Assembly (NCBI RefSeq): GCF_024199005.1
Contig: NZ_JANATA010000004.1
Location: 84,967 to 148,966, forward strand
Source of the DNA: Opacimonas viscosa
GTDB taxonomy: Bacteria > Pseudomonadota > Gammaproteobacteria > Enterobacterales > Alteromonadaceae
Reading direction: 5' to 3'
Length of the DNA stretch: 64,000 bases
Shown: in pieces, positions 47,777 to 56,270 of the stretch
How the letters are laid out: each line of letters opens with the position of its first letter
Numbering within the stretch: position 1 is the first letter of the stretch
Notes under the pieces: model-generated
Databases searched by the model: none
What the model saw: only the letters and a program-made list of their open reading frames with translations
Told to the model about the DNA's origin: nothing
Made by a program: the position numbers and the translations under genes

Positions 47777-49122
47777 AGAAAATTATTATATTAGTCGCCA
47801 CTTGGTGTGTGATGTTTTCAGCAACAGCACAGCTGAATATTGTGATTACAGAAGGGGTCGACAATGCGACGCCAATAGCAATTGTTCCGTTTAAATGGGA
47901 AGGTGAAGGCTTTTTTCCGGGCGAACTTACCGAGGTGATTAATAACGATTTACGTCGTAGTGGTCGTTTTAATCCTATCAGTATGGCGCGTATGCCCCAA
48001 TTTCCAAGTGATGTCAGTGCAGTGAATCATCAAGCGTGGGTGGATAAAGGTATCAATACGATTGTGTTGGGGAGTATTAAAGAGGTCTCTGCAAATAAAT
48101 ACAAGATTGACTATGCGGTGGTGGATACCTTAAAAGGCGCACAGTTAGCGGGTGATGCACAAATACTGAAAGACGGGCAGTTAGTTTCTGCTAAAGCACA
48201 TATCATCGTAGCACGTTCATTAACGATATCCGGTACACAATATCGTCAATTTGCTCACCGCATATCTGATGTGGTTTATGAAGCCCTAACAGGACAAAAA
48301 GGGGCGTTTTTGACGCGCATTGCATATGTTGTAGTAAAAGATACGAAAAAGAACGCTTTACCTTATCAACTCATTATTGCGGATTATGATGGTGAGAATG
48401 AAACGCGGTTATTGTCCTCGCCAGAACCTTTAATGTCACCGTCATGGTCACCAGATGGCAACAAATTAGCTTATGTCAGTTTTGAAAATGGACGTTCGCA
48501 GATTTTTATCCAAGATATTTATACGATGAATCGAGTCAAATTAACTGATTTTAAAGGTATTAATGGCGCACCAAGATTCTCCCCAGATGGCAAAAAAATA
48601 GCGATGGTGTTGTCCAAAGACGGCAACCCAGAAATCTATGTGATTGATATCGCTACCAGAGTCTTATCGAGAATTACCCGTCACCGGGCAATTGATACTG
48701 AGCCATCTTGGGCACCAAATGGTAAAGAATTGATTTTTAGTTCTGACAGGGGTGGTAAACCTCAGATTTATAGAGTAAATTTAGACACTAAGCGGGTTAA
48801 ACGATTAACCTTCGAAGGTGATATGAACCTCGGTGGGACTATTTCACCTGACGGTTCTGAGCTTGTGCTAGTAAATCGTACTAACGGTAACTACCACATT
48901 GCTAGACAAAATTTGACTGATGGAGCGATGCAAGTTCTGACTAAAACCTATTTGGATGAGTCACCGAGTATTGCCCCCAATGGCAGTATGATTATATACA
49001 GTACATTGCATGAAGGAACTCAAGTGCTTTCACTGGTTTCATTAGATGGTCGATTTAAGGCTAGACTACCAGCTGTTGAGGGACAAATAAAAGCCCCAAG
49101 CTGGTCGCCGTTTTTAATGTAA
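47773..49122 (+). CDS. tolB: Tol-Pal periplasmic protein TolB
   Basis: TolB is a periplasmic six-bladed beta-propeller that binds Pal, and TolA through its N-terminus. The 449-aa precursor has a signal peptide (about 1-19, ...VMFSATA) and the mature start [11 protein letters not shown]. The propeller shows repeated [41 protein letters not shown] and similar blades. The ATG overlaps the tolA stop. Pal follows after 31 bases. Length is normal. Confidence 0.97.
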   Translation: MKKIIILVATWCVMFSATAQLNIVITEGVDNATPIAIVPFKWEGEGFFPGELTEVINNDLRRSGRFNPISMARMPQFPSDVSAVNHQAWVDKGINTIVLGSIKEVSANKYKIDYAVVDTLKGAQLAGDAQILKDGQLVSAKAHIIVARSLTISGTQYRQFAHRISDVVYEALTGQKGAFLTRIAYVVVKDTKKNALPYQLIIADYDGENETRLLSSPEPLMSPSWSPDGNKLAYVSFENGRSQIFIQDIYTMNRVKLTDFKGINGAPRFSPDGKKIAMVLSKDGNPEIYVIDIATRVLSRITRHRAIDTEPSWAPNGKELIFSSDRGGKPQIYRVNLDTKRVKRLTFEGDMNLGGTISPDGSELVLVNRTNGNYHIARQNLTDGAMQVLTKTYLDESPSIAPNGSMIIYSTLHEGTQVLSLVSLDGRFKARLPAVEGQIKAPSWSPFLM

Positions 49123-49153
49123 AAAATACACAATTTAAACAACAAGGATATAT

Positions 49154-49717
49154 ATGAAAACTTCTACTTCTTTACGTGCGTTATTTATTGCAGTTCCAGT
49201 AATGACTATGATGGCTTGTTCTTCAGGTCCATCAGAAGAAGAACTTGCTGCTGAGCGTAACCGTATTGCTGCTGAGCAAGCTGAAGCACAAAAAGCTGCT
49301 GAGCAAGCCAATGCCCAACGTGTCCAAGCAGAAGCTGCGCAACGTTTAGCGCAAGCAGAAGAGATGGTGCAACAAGAACGTGCTGCTTTAGAAGCTGAGC
49401 AAACGGTTTATTTTGATTTTGACCGTTCATCAATCAAAGCTGACTTCTATGGTGTATTAGATAAGCACGCTGCGTTCCTAGTGAAAAATCCAAAACAATC
49501 TGTTGTTATCCAAGGCCATACTGATAGCCGCGGTACTCCAGAGTACAACATTGCATTAGGTGAGCGTCGTGCCCAAGCGGTTGAAACCTATCTATTAAAC
49601 GCTGGTGTTTCAGCTGCGCAAATTTCTGTAGTTTCTTTTGGTGAAGAAAAACCAGCTGTTACTGGTGCTTCTGAATATGCAATGGCACAGAATCGTCGCG
49701 CAGTAGTGATTTACTAA
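49154..49717 (+). CDS. pal: Peptidoglycan-associated lipoprotein Pal
   Basis: Outer-membrane lipoprotein that anchors the membrane to peptidoglycan and binds TolB. The 187-aa precursor has a lipobox ending MMAC with lipidated C22, an Ala/Glu/Gln-rich linker (about 28-85) that looks like a short coiled coil and is longer than in E. coli, and an OmpA-like domain (about 86-187) with VYFDFDRSSIKADF and HTDSRGTPEYNIALGERRAQ for diaminopimelate binding. A good ribosome site (AAGGATATAT) precedes the start. Confidence 0.96.
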   Translation: MKTSTSLRALFIAVPVMTMMACSSGPSEEELAAERNRIAAEQAEAQKAAEQANAQRVQAEAAQRLAQAEEMVQQERAALEAEQTVYFDFDRSSIKADFYGVLDKHAAFLVKNPKQSVVIQGHTDSRGTPEYNIALGERRAQAVETYLLNAGVSAAQISVVSFGEEKPAVTGASEYAMAQNRRAVVIY

Positions 49718-49760
49718 GTTTCATAAATATATTTAAAACTTAGCTTAAAAGAGAGTAATA

Positions 49761-50573
49761 ATGGAAAATAAAACGTTGTTAAGTACCATGGTAGGTGCGG
49801 GTTTATTAACAATGAGCAGTAGCCTGTTTGCGCAGGCTCCTGTCGTTAATCTGAGTGATAATGATCTCGCAACCAAAGTGGCTAATCTAGAACGTGTCGT
49901 GCAGTCTAGAACACGTAGTCAACAACGTGTCCAAGAACAGATCAATGATTTGCAAACGGAACTTAGCGGCATACGCGGGAAAATTGAAGAACAAAATTTT
50001 CAGATTGAAAAGATTCTTCAGCGCCAGCGTGAATTATTACTCGCTTTTGATATACAGTCACAACAGCTACAAGAAGCTGCTACGAAGTCCAACAATGACA
50101 TTGGTGCGGTTTCTTTAGTGACGGGTAAAACTGCTACGGTGAACCCTCCTGCACAACAGCCTAATGCAAATGTATTGGCTGATAGCAGTGGGATGGTCCA
50201 GACTGAGGCCCAGGCCTACAGAGCTGCAGTGGACCTGATACTCAAGCAACGTGATACCAAAGCGGCTGTGCCAAAGTTAGAAGCATTTGCAGCAGAATTT
50301 CCTGATTCAAAGTTTAAGCCGAATGCACATTATTGGTTAGGTCAGATCCATTACAACAACCGTACTTGGACAAAAGCCAAAGAACAATTTGGTATATTAG
50401 TTTCTCAATATCCAGACTCTAATAAAATTGCTGATGCGACGTTGAAGTTAGGGATCACTGAAAAAAATCTAGGTAATACTTCAGCCGCTCGAGATTTATT
50501 AGCTAAAGTCGTGAGTGCTTATGCCAATTCGACATCGGCCAAATTGGCACAAGAGCAGTTGAACTTACTGTAA
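49761..50573 (+). CDS. cpoB: Cell division coordinator CpoB (YbgF)
   Basis: Periplasmic protein that couples PBP1B peptidoglycan synthesis to the Tol machine. The 270-aa precursor has a signal peptide (about 1-25, ...SSSLFA), a coiled-coil trimerisation stretch (about 38-100) and C-terminal TPR repeats (about 145-270; AHYWLGQIHYNNRTWTKAKE, ATLKLGITEKNLGNTSAARD). Last gene of the tol-pal operon, followed by a terminator at 50599. Length and position match the family. Confidence 0.94.
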   Translation: MENKTLLSTMVGAGLLTMSSSLFAQAPVVNLSDNDLATKVANLERVVQSRTRSQQRVQEQINDLQTELSGIRGKIEEQNFQIEKILQRQRELLLAFDIQSQQLQEAATKSNNDIGAVSLVTGKTATVNPPAQQPNANVLADSSGMVQTEAQAYRAAVDLILKQRDTKAAVPKLEAFAAEFPDSKFKPNAHYWLGQIHYNNRTWTKAKEQFGILVSQYPDSNKIADATLKLGITEKNLGNTSAARDLLAKVVSAYANSTSAKLAQEQLNLL

Positions 50574-50598
50574 AACACTCATTATCAAAGAATTTAAG

Positions 50599-50635
50599 AA
50601 GGAGTATTCGGCGGTTAGCTAATACTTCTTTTTTG
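50599..50635 (+). terminator. Terminator of the tol-pal operon
   Basis: AAGGAGTATT (50599-50608) pairs with AATACTTCTT (50621-50630), one mismatch in 10, followed by T residues. Confidence 0.8.
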
Positions 50636-50771
50636 TTGTTCAAAAAACATGCGCAGATGATTTTGGTCAAGGTAAAGAGAGGGAAATCAATAGCAAATAT
50701 GCTGTATATTTAGTCTTATTGATTATGAAAACAACGGTTTTAAGTTTTTTAATATATTTTGGCAAAAGGGC

Positions 50772-50799
50772 TTGCTTATCCCCATAGATTGAGTATTAT
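50772..50799 (+). promoter_or_regulatory. Promoter of the tRNA-Lys pair
   Basis: TTGCTT (50772-50777), 16 bases, TATTAT (50794-50799), then the GC-rich ATGCGCCC typical of stable-RNA promoters, ending 31 bases before the first tRNA-Lys. Confidence 0.7.
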
Positions 50800-50830
50800 A
50801 TGCGCCCGTTGCATAGCAACAGTGAAGAAA

Positions 50831-50906
50831 GGGTCGTTAGCTCAGTTGGTAGAGCAGTTGACTTTTAATCAATTGGTCGCTGGTTCGAATCCAGCACGAC
50901 CCACCA
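50831..50906 (+). tRNA. tRNA-Lys (TTT), copy 1
   Basis: 76 bases with encoded CCA, TTT anticodon at 50864-50866, complete cloverleaf (GGGTCGT acceptor, GTTCGAATC T-loop). Confidence 0.98.
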
Positions 50907-50927
50907 CTTTCTTCTACTTCCTTTGAT

Positions 50928-51003
50928 GGGTCGTTAGCTCAGTTGGTAGAGCAGTTGACTTTTAATCAATTGGTCGCTGGTTCGAATCCAGCACGACCCA
51001 CCA
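50928..51003 (+). tRNA. tRNA-Lys (TTT), copy 2
   Basis: Identical in all 76 bases to copy 1 and 21 bases downstream of it, so a recent tandem duplication or gene conversion. Cotranscribed with copy 1. Confidence 0.98.
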
Positions 51004-51121
51004 TCAAGGACCATCCCCCATATTTATTCCCTTATAATTATCAGCCCCAAAGCTAGTAGTCATTCTGTGTTTTCGGTATAATTCAGTCAATTTTGTATCC
51101 CCTTAGTAAGCGAATAGCATC

Positions 51122-52180
51122 ATGACTGAAGTATTACGTGTAGCGCCGATCGATTATCCTTTTCCTGAAAAACCCAAGGCGCTGAGTCCTGAACGAGAGA
51201 CATATTTAAAAACGAATATAAAGCGTTTACTCAAAGAGAAAAATGCGACGTTGATTGCGCATTATTATACCGAACCAGACATCCAAGCATTAGCTGAAGA
51301 AACGGGTGGTTGTGTATCAGATTCTTTAGAAATGGCCCGTTTTGGGAGAGATGATGAGGCTCAGACCTTGATTGTTGCTGGTGTTCGTTTTATGGGAGAG
51401 ACAGCCAAAATTTTGAGCCCAGAAAAAACGGTGTTGATGCCTACTTTGGAGGCAACATGTTCATTAGACTTAGGATGTCCTGAAAAAGAGTTTTCTGAGT
51501 TTTGTGATGCTCACCCTGATCACACTGTGGTGGTATATGCCAATACATCTGCTGCGGTAAAAGCACGTGCTGATTGGATTGTCACATCTTCGATTGCCCT
51601 GGAAATCGTGGAGCATTTGGATAGTGAAGGGCACAAGATTATTTGGGGCCCAGATCGTCATTTAGGCGCTTATATCGCTAAAGAAACTGGGGCTGATATG
51701 CTCATGTGGCAAGGTGAATGTATCGTACATGACGAGTTTTCAGCGAAAGCATTACTCGATATGAAGAATGTATATCCTGACGCGGCTATTCTAGTGCACC
51801 CTGAATCACCAGCTTCTGTAGTTGCATTAGCGGACGCTGTAGGGAGTACCTCACAGTTAATCAAAGCCGCCAAAGAATTACCACACAAACAGCTAATAGT
51901 AGCAACGGATCGTGGTATTTTTTACAAGATGCAACAACAAGTACCTGGTAAAGAGTTATTAGAGGCCCCAACCGGCGGTAACGGGGCAACATGTAAAAGC
52001 TGTGCACATTGCCCATGGATGGCAATGAATGGCTTAGAGGCTATCTACGAGTCTCTGACGCACAATATTGGACATGAGATCACTGTCGATGAAACAACTC
52101 GCCAAGGTGCCTTAATTTCGTTAAATAGAATGTTGGATTTTTCGGCACAATTACAGCAACGCGCTACAGGTAACGCATAA
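51122..52180 (+). CDS. nadA: Quinolinate synthase NadA
   Basis: NadA condenses iminoaspartate with dihydroxyacetone phosphate to quinolinate for NAD synthesis, using a [4Fe-4S] cluster. The 352-aa protein has the three cluster cysteines C113 (TCSLDLGCP), C200 (MWQGECIVH) and C297 ([10 protein letters not shown]), in the same positions as E. coli Nad[18 protein letters not shown] near 47-63 is the substrate-binding start. Monocistronic between tRNA genes; no nadB or nadC nearby. Confidence 0.97.
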   Translation: MTEVLRVAPIDYPFPEKPKALSPERETYLKTNIKRLLKEKNATLIAHYYTEPDIQALAEETGGCVSDSLEMARFGRDDEAQTLIVAGVRFMGETAKILSPEKTVLMPTLEATCSLDLGCPEKEFSEFCDAHPDHTVVVYANTSAAVKARADWIVTSSIALEIVEHLDSEGHKIIWGPDRHLGAYIAKETGADMLMWQGECIVHDEFSAKALLDMKNVYPDAAILVHPESPASVVALADAVGSTSQLIKAAKELPHKQLIVATDRGIFYKMQQQVPGKELLEAPTGGNGATCKSCAHCPWMAMNGLEAIYESLTHNIGHEITVDETTRQGALISLNRMLDFSAQLQQRATGNA

Positions 52181-52215
52181 GTGCTTATTTAATCCATTAT
52201 TTATTCATAAAACAC

Positions 52216-52244
52216 TTGTCAAAAGTACGCGTATTCCCTAATAT
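52216..52244 (+). promoter_or_regulatory. Promoter of tRNA-Ser
   Basis: TTGTCA (52216-52221), 17 bases, TAATAT (52239-52244), then ACGCGCCC, ending 42 bases before the tRNA. Confidence 0.75.
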
Positions 52245-52286
52245 ACGCGCCCTGACATTAACTCTTGGTAGTTAATTATAAGTTTT

Positions 52287-52376
52287 GGAGAGGTGGCTGA
52301 GTGGCTGAAGGCGCACGCCTGGAAAGTGTGTTTAGGGTTAAACCTAACGAGGGTTCGAATCCCTCTCTCTCCGCCA
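52287..52376 (+). tRNA. tRNA-Ser (GGA)
   Basis: A 90-base class II tRNA with a long variable arm (GTGTTTAGGGTTAAACCTAAC region), anticodon GGA and encoded CCA. It is the last core feature before the integrase, so its 3' end is the probable integration site. Confidence 0.96.
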
Positions 52377-52386
52377 ATACTATAGA

Positions 52387-52414
52387 AAGCTGGGCTTAAA
52401 CGCCTGGCTTTTTT
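52387..52414 (+). terminator. Terminator after tRNA-Ser
   Basis: A 9-bp stem (52387-52395 with 52402-52410, two G-U pairs) and a 6-base loop, followed by T4 and more T. It may belong to the element if integration occurred at the tRNA 3' end. Confidence 0.75.
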
Positions 52415-52483
52415 CGTTTTAAAGCACTGTGTTTACTGGCTTTCAGAGGTTTTACAAATACCTCCTGCAAAATCAGTTCTGGT

Positions 52484-52513
52484 AAATTCTACTGTTTGTA
52501 ATGAGTAGAATTT
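52484..52513. repeat. Inverted repeat upstream of the integrase
   Basis: AAATTCTACT (52484-52493) and AGTAGAATTT (52504-52513) are exact complements with a 10-base centre. GAGTAGA recurs at 52503-52509, 52514-52520 and 52538-52544. These could be integrase or excisionase arm sites, or an operator for the integrase. Confidence 0.55.
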
Positions 52514-52534
52514 GAGTAGATTATCTGCAACAGA

Positions 52535-53671
52535 ATGAGTAGACATATGTTGACCAATACTAAAATACAACGTTTTAAGGCCCCATCTAAAATCGAACGC
52601 CATCTAGACTCGAATGGCCTTTACATAGAGCTGACAAAGTCAGGTGGCAAAAACTGGCGATATCGTTACAAAAATGATGCTGGTTCATGGACAATGAAAG
52701 CACTTGGCTCTTACCCTAAAGTATCCCTTGAGAAGGCCAGAGCGCTTCGTGATGATCTTGAAATGGTCGTAGAATACAAGTGTATATCGTTTAAGGAAAC
52801 AGCCTCTGAGTGGCTTGCATACAAAGGTTACATTAGTTCTAAGAATCATCACCTAGTTCAACGCAGGATTGATAATTACCTGTTACCCCAACTAGGCAAT
52901 ATGACCATAGCACACATCAAACCCATAGACATTTTGCCAATACTCAAGCAGATTGAACGAAAAGGCCATCTAGAGCTCGCCCGACGTATACAGAACATTC
53001 TCAGTCAAATATTTAAGTATGGTGTCCAGAACCTTTATTGTGAAAGCAATCCCGCCCAACCTTTACAAGGATGCACCAAGAAACCGCAGATAAAAAACAT
53101 GCCTGCAATCATTGAAAAAGCTGAATTCACTAGATTGCTCACAACTATCGACAATGCACAACAGCTAATGCCGTCGGTAAAGCGTTGTCTACAGGTTGCA
53201 CCATTTGTGTTTCTTCGTAGTGAGTCTATTCGAATGGCTAAGGTTGAAGATATCGACTTCGAAAGGAAGCTTTGGATAATACCTAAAGACAAGATGGGAC
53301 GAGAGCATTGGATCCCTTTGACAGCTCCTGTCATGAAGCTATTAGAGCTAGCCATTGAAAAATCTGATGGAAATTACTTATTTCCGGGTAACAAAGTACA
53401 TCGTCCTTTGAGCGAAAACACATTGAACAAGGCACTGAGAGCAATTGGTGTTGATAAAGATAAGCACGTGTTTCATGGATTCCGTTCCAGTTTCTCCACA
53501 CTAGCTAGGGAGCATTGTAGGCTTGATGGCGATCTGATTGAGCTTCAGTTAGGGCATATTGAGGGTAATAAGGTAAAAGCGGCGTATGATCGTTCTATGC
53601 GTCTTGAAGAGAGGCGAGAATTGATGGAAACATGGTCGAAATACCTTGAACAACTAAAACGATTATCGTAG
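52535..53671 (+). CDS. int: P4-type tyrosine integrase
   Basis: A 378-aa tyrosine recombinase of the P4/DUF4102 group that integrates elements into tRNA genes. The N-terminal domain (1-80) is the arm-binding fold (HLDSNGLYIELTKSGGKNW), the core-binding domain spans about 85-180, and the catalytic domain about 190-365 has R228, a lysine near 253, H314, R317 (HGFRSS), H341 (LGHIEGN) and nucleophile Y351 (AAYDRSM): the full set. It starts 158 bases after tRNA-Ser. The ribosome site is weak; a second ATG (52547) is possible. Should be active. Confidence 0.93.
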   Translation: MSRHMLTNTKIQRFKAPSKIERHLDSNGLYIELTKSGGKNWRYRYKNDAGSWTMKALGSYPKVSLEKARALRDDLEMVVEYKCISFKETASEWLAYKGYISSKNHHLVQRRIDNYLLPQLGNMTIAHIKPIDILPILKQIERKGHLELARRIQNILSQIFKYGVQNLYCESNPAQPLQGCTKKPQIKNMPAIIEKAEFTRLLTTIDNAQQLMPSVKRCLQVAPFVFLRSESIRMAKVEDIDFERKLWIIPKDKMGREHWIPLTAPVMKLLELAIEKSDGNYLFPGNKVHRPLSENTLNKALRAIGVDKDKHVFHGFRSSFSTLAREHCRLDGDLIELQLGHIEGNKVKAAYDRSMRLEERRELMETWSKYLEQLKRLS

Positions 53672-53709
53672 TTTTAGTTAATTGTTGTTGTGCTGTTAGG
53701 TATAAATGT

Positions 53710-55233
53710 ATGAATAAAAATTTAGAAAAAGTCTTGCGAGTGTTAAATCATAGGGGGTTGGCAGGAAGCACCAATCAAACAGACCTTGCCAATTATGCAG
53801 GTTTATCACGCATGACTATCTCTAAGCTAAAAGGTGACATCACTAATTATCTGACCACAGCACCGGTTCCATCAAAATCAGATGTTGAATTTGTTGATAA
53901 ACAAATCGTGACAACGTATGTAGACCTTGCGTTAACTTCTGGCTCAGACAAGCAGCACTTTTTACAAGTCATGGGTGCAGTAGCTGGATATGTGTTGAAA
54001 ACTAATACAAACCTTATCAATAATATAAAAACAACTAAAAAAGCTGTTAGGGTGGGTTTAGAGTACATGAAGCTGGTCACGCAGGTTGAGACTCGTAAGG
54101 GTAAGAAGGGTACCCCTGTTCATAGTCAAAACGGTGCGGCTAAATACCTATTAACCGAACTTAATAACAGTAACTTAGTGACTACTTTATTCTCTAGGTC
54201 CAATAGCTATAGGACGGATGCTTATGCGAAGTCATGGAAGTTAACGCATCAGGCAGAGGTCATCAATAAACAGATTGTAGATTTAACAATAGACCTAGTG
54301 GATGAATACAATCAATCGATGGTTGGGTTTACACATTTGCCTGTACATATAGGAGATTCATTGTGTACTGGCAAAAGTGTAAACCTTGGACAGGTAAATA
54401 AGTTAATAGAGCAACAACGTTTTCTAATCAAAGTACAAGACCTTGCCAAGCTATCTATACGTTCATTTATTCAAGTGATGGGCATTGCTCATCCATCACC
54501 ACCTAGTTGTATTGTTGTACCACTAATAAACCTAGCCAGTGTCGACCCCAGTAAAGGGAGAACGTACAACATCTTCTCCAGATTACGAAGTACTGAGAGG
54601 AAGGCCCTTGGGTACCACAATTATGACATTAGTGGTGGCTTGCAAATCATCTGTTTTAATATTCTAACGAAATATCCTTTGTATCACTATAAAGAGTTTA
54701 ATGATTTACATGTCGCTTACCCATTAATCTTTAGTTATGGATATGAACCTTTCGCCAAAAGAGCCCTCCGAGAAGAAATTGCTTCAGACCTAGGTAAGAG
54801 TATAGATGAAGTCAAAGCACTTTTGACAGCTTATTCTAATGGCAGTCAGAAGAAAGTTGGAGACAGCGATAAGCTTAAAGAGTTTTATAAAGAATCTGAC
54901 CAATTAAGACGTGAAGTTGTTGCCACAATAGCTCAGTATGAACCAGACCTGCTTCAATCTGCAATAGAACAATCAAAGAACGATTTTCCAGAAGATACCG
55001 ATTGGCAAAGTATTGAAAAGGAAAACACTGCACAACAATCACGAGACAAGGCAAGTGTATTCTTCTTCATATGGACTTACTTTGAGAAGCAAATCCGCGA
55101 TGCCATGCTTTCTATGGTGGATGATGGTATTCCAGTGCATGATGCGATTTATAGCAAGAAAGTGGTTGATTATGGAGTCTTCGAGCAAGCCATTTTAGAC
55201 AAAACTGGTTTTGACGTTAAAATCGAGGGATAG
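53710..55233 (+). CDS. Divergent polymerase-like protein (possible family-A palm)
   Basis: A 507-aa protein that I do not recognise as a named family. Residues 1-50 look like a helix-turn-helix (TDLANYAGLSRMTISKLKGD). The C-terminal 230 residues have the order expected of a family-A DNA polymerase or single-subunit RNA polymerase: a GRTYNIFSRLRS block (about 283-294), candidate motif A YDISGGLQII with D306, candidate motif B R354 ... K369 ... AYSNGSQKK (374-381), and candidate motif C IPVHDAIYSKK with H477/D478. The protein ends in DVKIEG, like the strand that ends Pol I after VHDE. No 3'-5' exonuclease domain is visible. It lies 39 bases after the integrase; AGGT is the only ribosome site. 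Polymerase activity is inference. Confidence 0.5.
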   Translation: MNKNLEKVLRVLNHRGLAGSTNQTDLANYAGLSRMTISKLKGDITNYLTTAPVPSKSDVEFVDKQIVTTYVDLALTSGSDKQHFLQVMGAVAGYVLKTNTNLINNIKTTKKAVRVGLEYMKLVTQVETRKGKKGTPVHSQNGAAKYLLTELNNSNLVTTLFSRSNSYRTDAYAKSWKLTHQAEVINKQIVDLTIDLVDEYNQSMVGFTHLPVHIGDSLCTGKSVNLGQVNKLIEQQRFLIKVQDLAKLSIRSFIQVMGIAHPSPPSCIVVPLINLASVDPSKGRTYNIFSRLRSTERKALGYHNYDISGGLQIICFNILTKYPLYHYKEFNDLHVAYPLIFSYGYEPFAKRALREEIASDLGKSIDEVKALLTAYSNGSQKKVGDSDKLKEFYKESDQLRREVVATIAQYEPDLLQSAIEQSKNDFPEDTDWQSIEKENTAQQSRDKASVFFFIWTYFEKQIRDAMLSMVDDGIPVHDAIYSKKVVDYGVFEQAILDKTGFDVKIEG

Positions 55234-55280
55234 GTTAGATTTGTTACTCTGACTTTATCTGCAGTATAAAAACTAATATA

Positions 55281-55297
55281 GGTACAAATAATGTACC
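55281..55297. repeat. Palindromic operator-like repeat, copy 1
   Basis: GGTACAAATAATGTACC, with 6-bp arms GGTACA/TGTACC, lies between the polymerase-like stop and the stop of the opposing winged-helix gene. With its flanks it is an inverted copy of the site at 56041. Confidence 0.75.
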
Positions 55298-55298
55298 C

Positions 55299-56027
55299 TT
55301 AAATCATCAGCTCAGGGTAGTTATCAAAGAACCATGTTTGTACAAATTTTGCCAATGCTTTGGCTTCAGCATTACATTTATAAGGATAACCCAACACACC
55401 TGTGCTAATAATCGATTTAAACCTATCCATAATTTCTGAGCGTGTGTGAAATGCCATGACAAAATATTGCTGTCTGGCATCACAGTAATATTTTAGTTGT
55501 TCTGATATGTTAATCATTTCGTTTAGCACAGAAGCATAGGTATGTCTGTCCTCTAAAAGGTAGTTATCCTGGGTGAACGTCACCATATTACTAAATACAT
55601 TCGCTGGGAGCCTAGGAGTATTGCCATATGCTATAAACTTAATGATAAACTCTTTGTTATAGAATTCATCGAAGAAATGCTCTATGGCAATCAATATACT
55701 TAGTAATTCATTACAATTGCTACGATAAAAGCCGGATTTAAGGTAGTGCTCCTCTCGCGTTTTGAGCAGAGTTGTATCGACGAGTTGTGAGTTAATGGTA
55801 AATTGGCCTCTAGAATGGGTAGATTTGATGATAAACCCTTTTTCTTTTAGCTCAGCAATACCCCTTTTCAGTCTTTGTTTCTGAGCATTGTCCATATCTG
55901 ACCTATCTAACTTGCCAGATAGCGTACCATTAAATTGTTCAAGTATTACCAACAGTGTCTTACGAGCTGAGTCGCTCAGTTCTAACAGTAATTTTATATC
56001 ATGTATAGCATATGAAGTATTAAGCAT
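55299..56027 (-). CDS. Winged-helix-like protein of unknown function
   Basis: A 242-aa protein convergent with the polymerase-like gene. The first 85 residues look like a winged helix: helices about 5-55 (SDSARKTLLVILEQF, NAQKQRLKRGIAELKEKGF) and a beta wing (IIKSTHSRGQFTINSQLV), the pattern of plasmid replication initiators and element repressors. The rest (about 90-242) is mostly helical and unrecognised. The 17-bp palindrome at 56041 lies 14 bases before its start and another directly follows its stop, so it may bind both and repress itself. No clear ribosome site. I cannot choose between repressor and replication initiator. Confidence 0.6.
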   Translation of the reverse strand: MLNTSYAIHDIKLLLELSDSARKTLLVILEQFNGTLSGKLDRSDMDNAQKQRLKRGIAELKEKGFIIKSTHSRGQFTINSQLVDTTLLKTREEHYLKSGFYRSNCNELLSILIAIEHFFDEFYNKEFIIKFIAYGNTPRLPANVFSNMVTFTQDNYLLEDRHTYASVLNEMINISEQLKYYCDARQQYFVMAFHTRSEIMDRFKSIISTGVLGYPYKCNAEAKALAKFVQTWFFDNYPELMI

Positions 56028-56040
56028 ATCGTTTTTAATG

Positions 56041-56057
56041 GGTACAAATTATGTACC
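56041..56057. repeat. Palindromic operator-like repeat, copy 2
   Basis: GGTACAAATTATGTACC, 14 bases upstream of the winged-helix gene start. Read on the minus strand, ATAGGTACA ... TGTACCC ... TTAAA matches the flanked site at 55281, so the two are inverted repeats bracketing the gene. Confidence 0.75.
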
Positions 56058-56270
56058 TATTGTATCAGGGCTAGATGGCCTGTAAATAAAAAGTCAAAGT
56101 GGATTAGCTGAGGATTTACAATTGAGAACAAGCCGCTAGTTTTCTATCAACGATATAACATATCTTATGCCTAAGAATATTTCTTATATCAAATTCACGT
56201 ATACATGCCGATAATAAACAATCAGCCTTACTATCAAGACAAAAAATATCAGTGCTCTAAGGAAAAGACC

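Noticed and set aside
50831..51003. Spaced identical repeats resembling a CRISPR unit
   Set aside because: The two repeats are complete tRNA-Lys genes; no CRISPR array or cas gene exists in the window.
53710..55233. Reverse transcriptase or retron identity for the 507-aa protein
   Set aside because: There is no YxDD motif, and the conserved acidic residue sits in a VHDA context typical of family-A-like polymerases.
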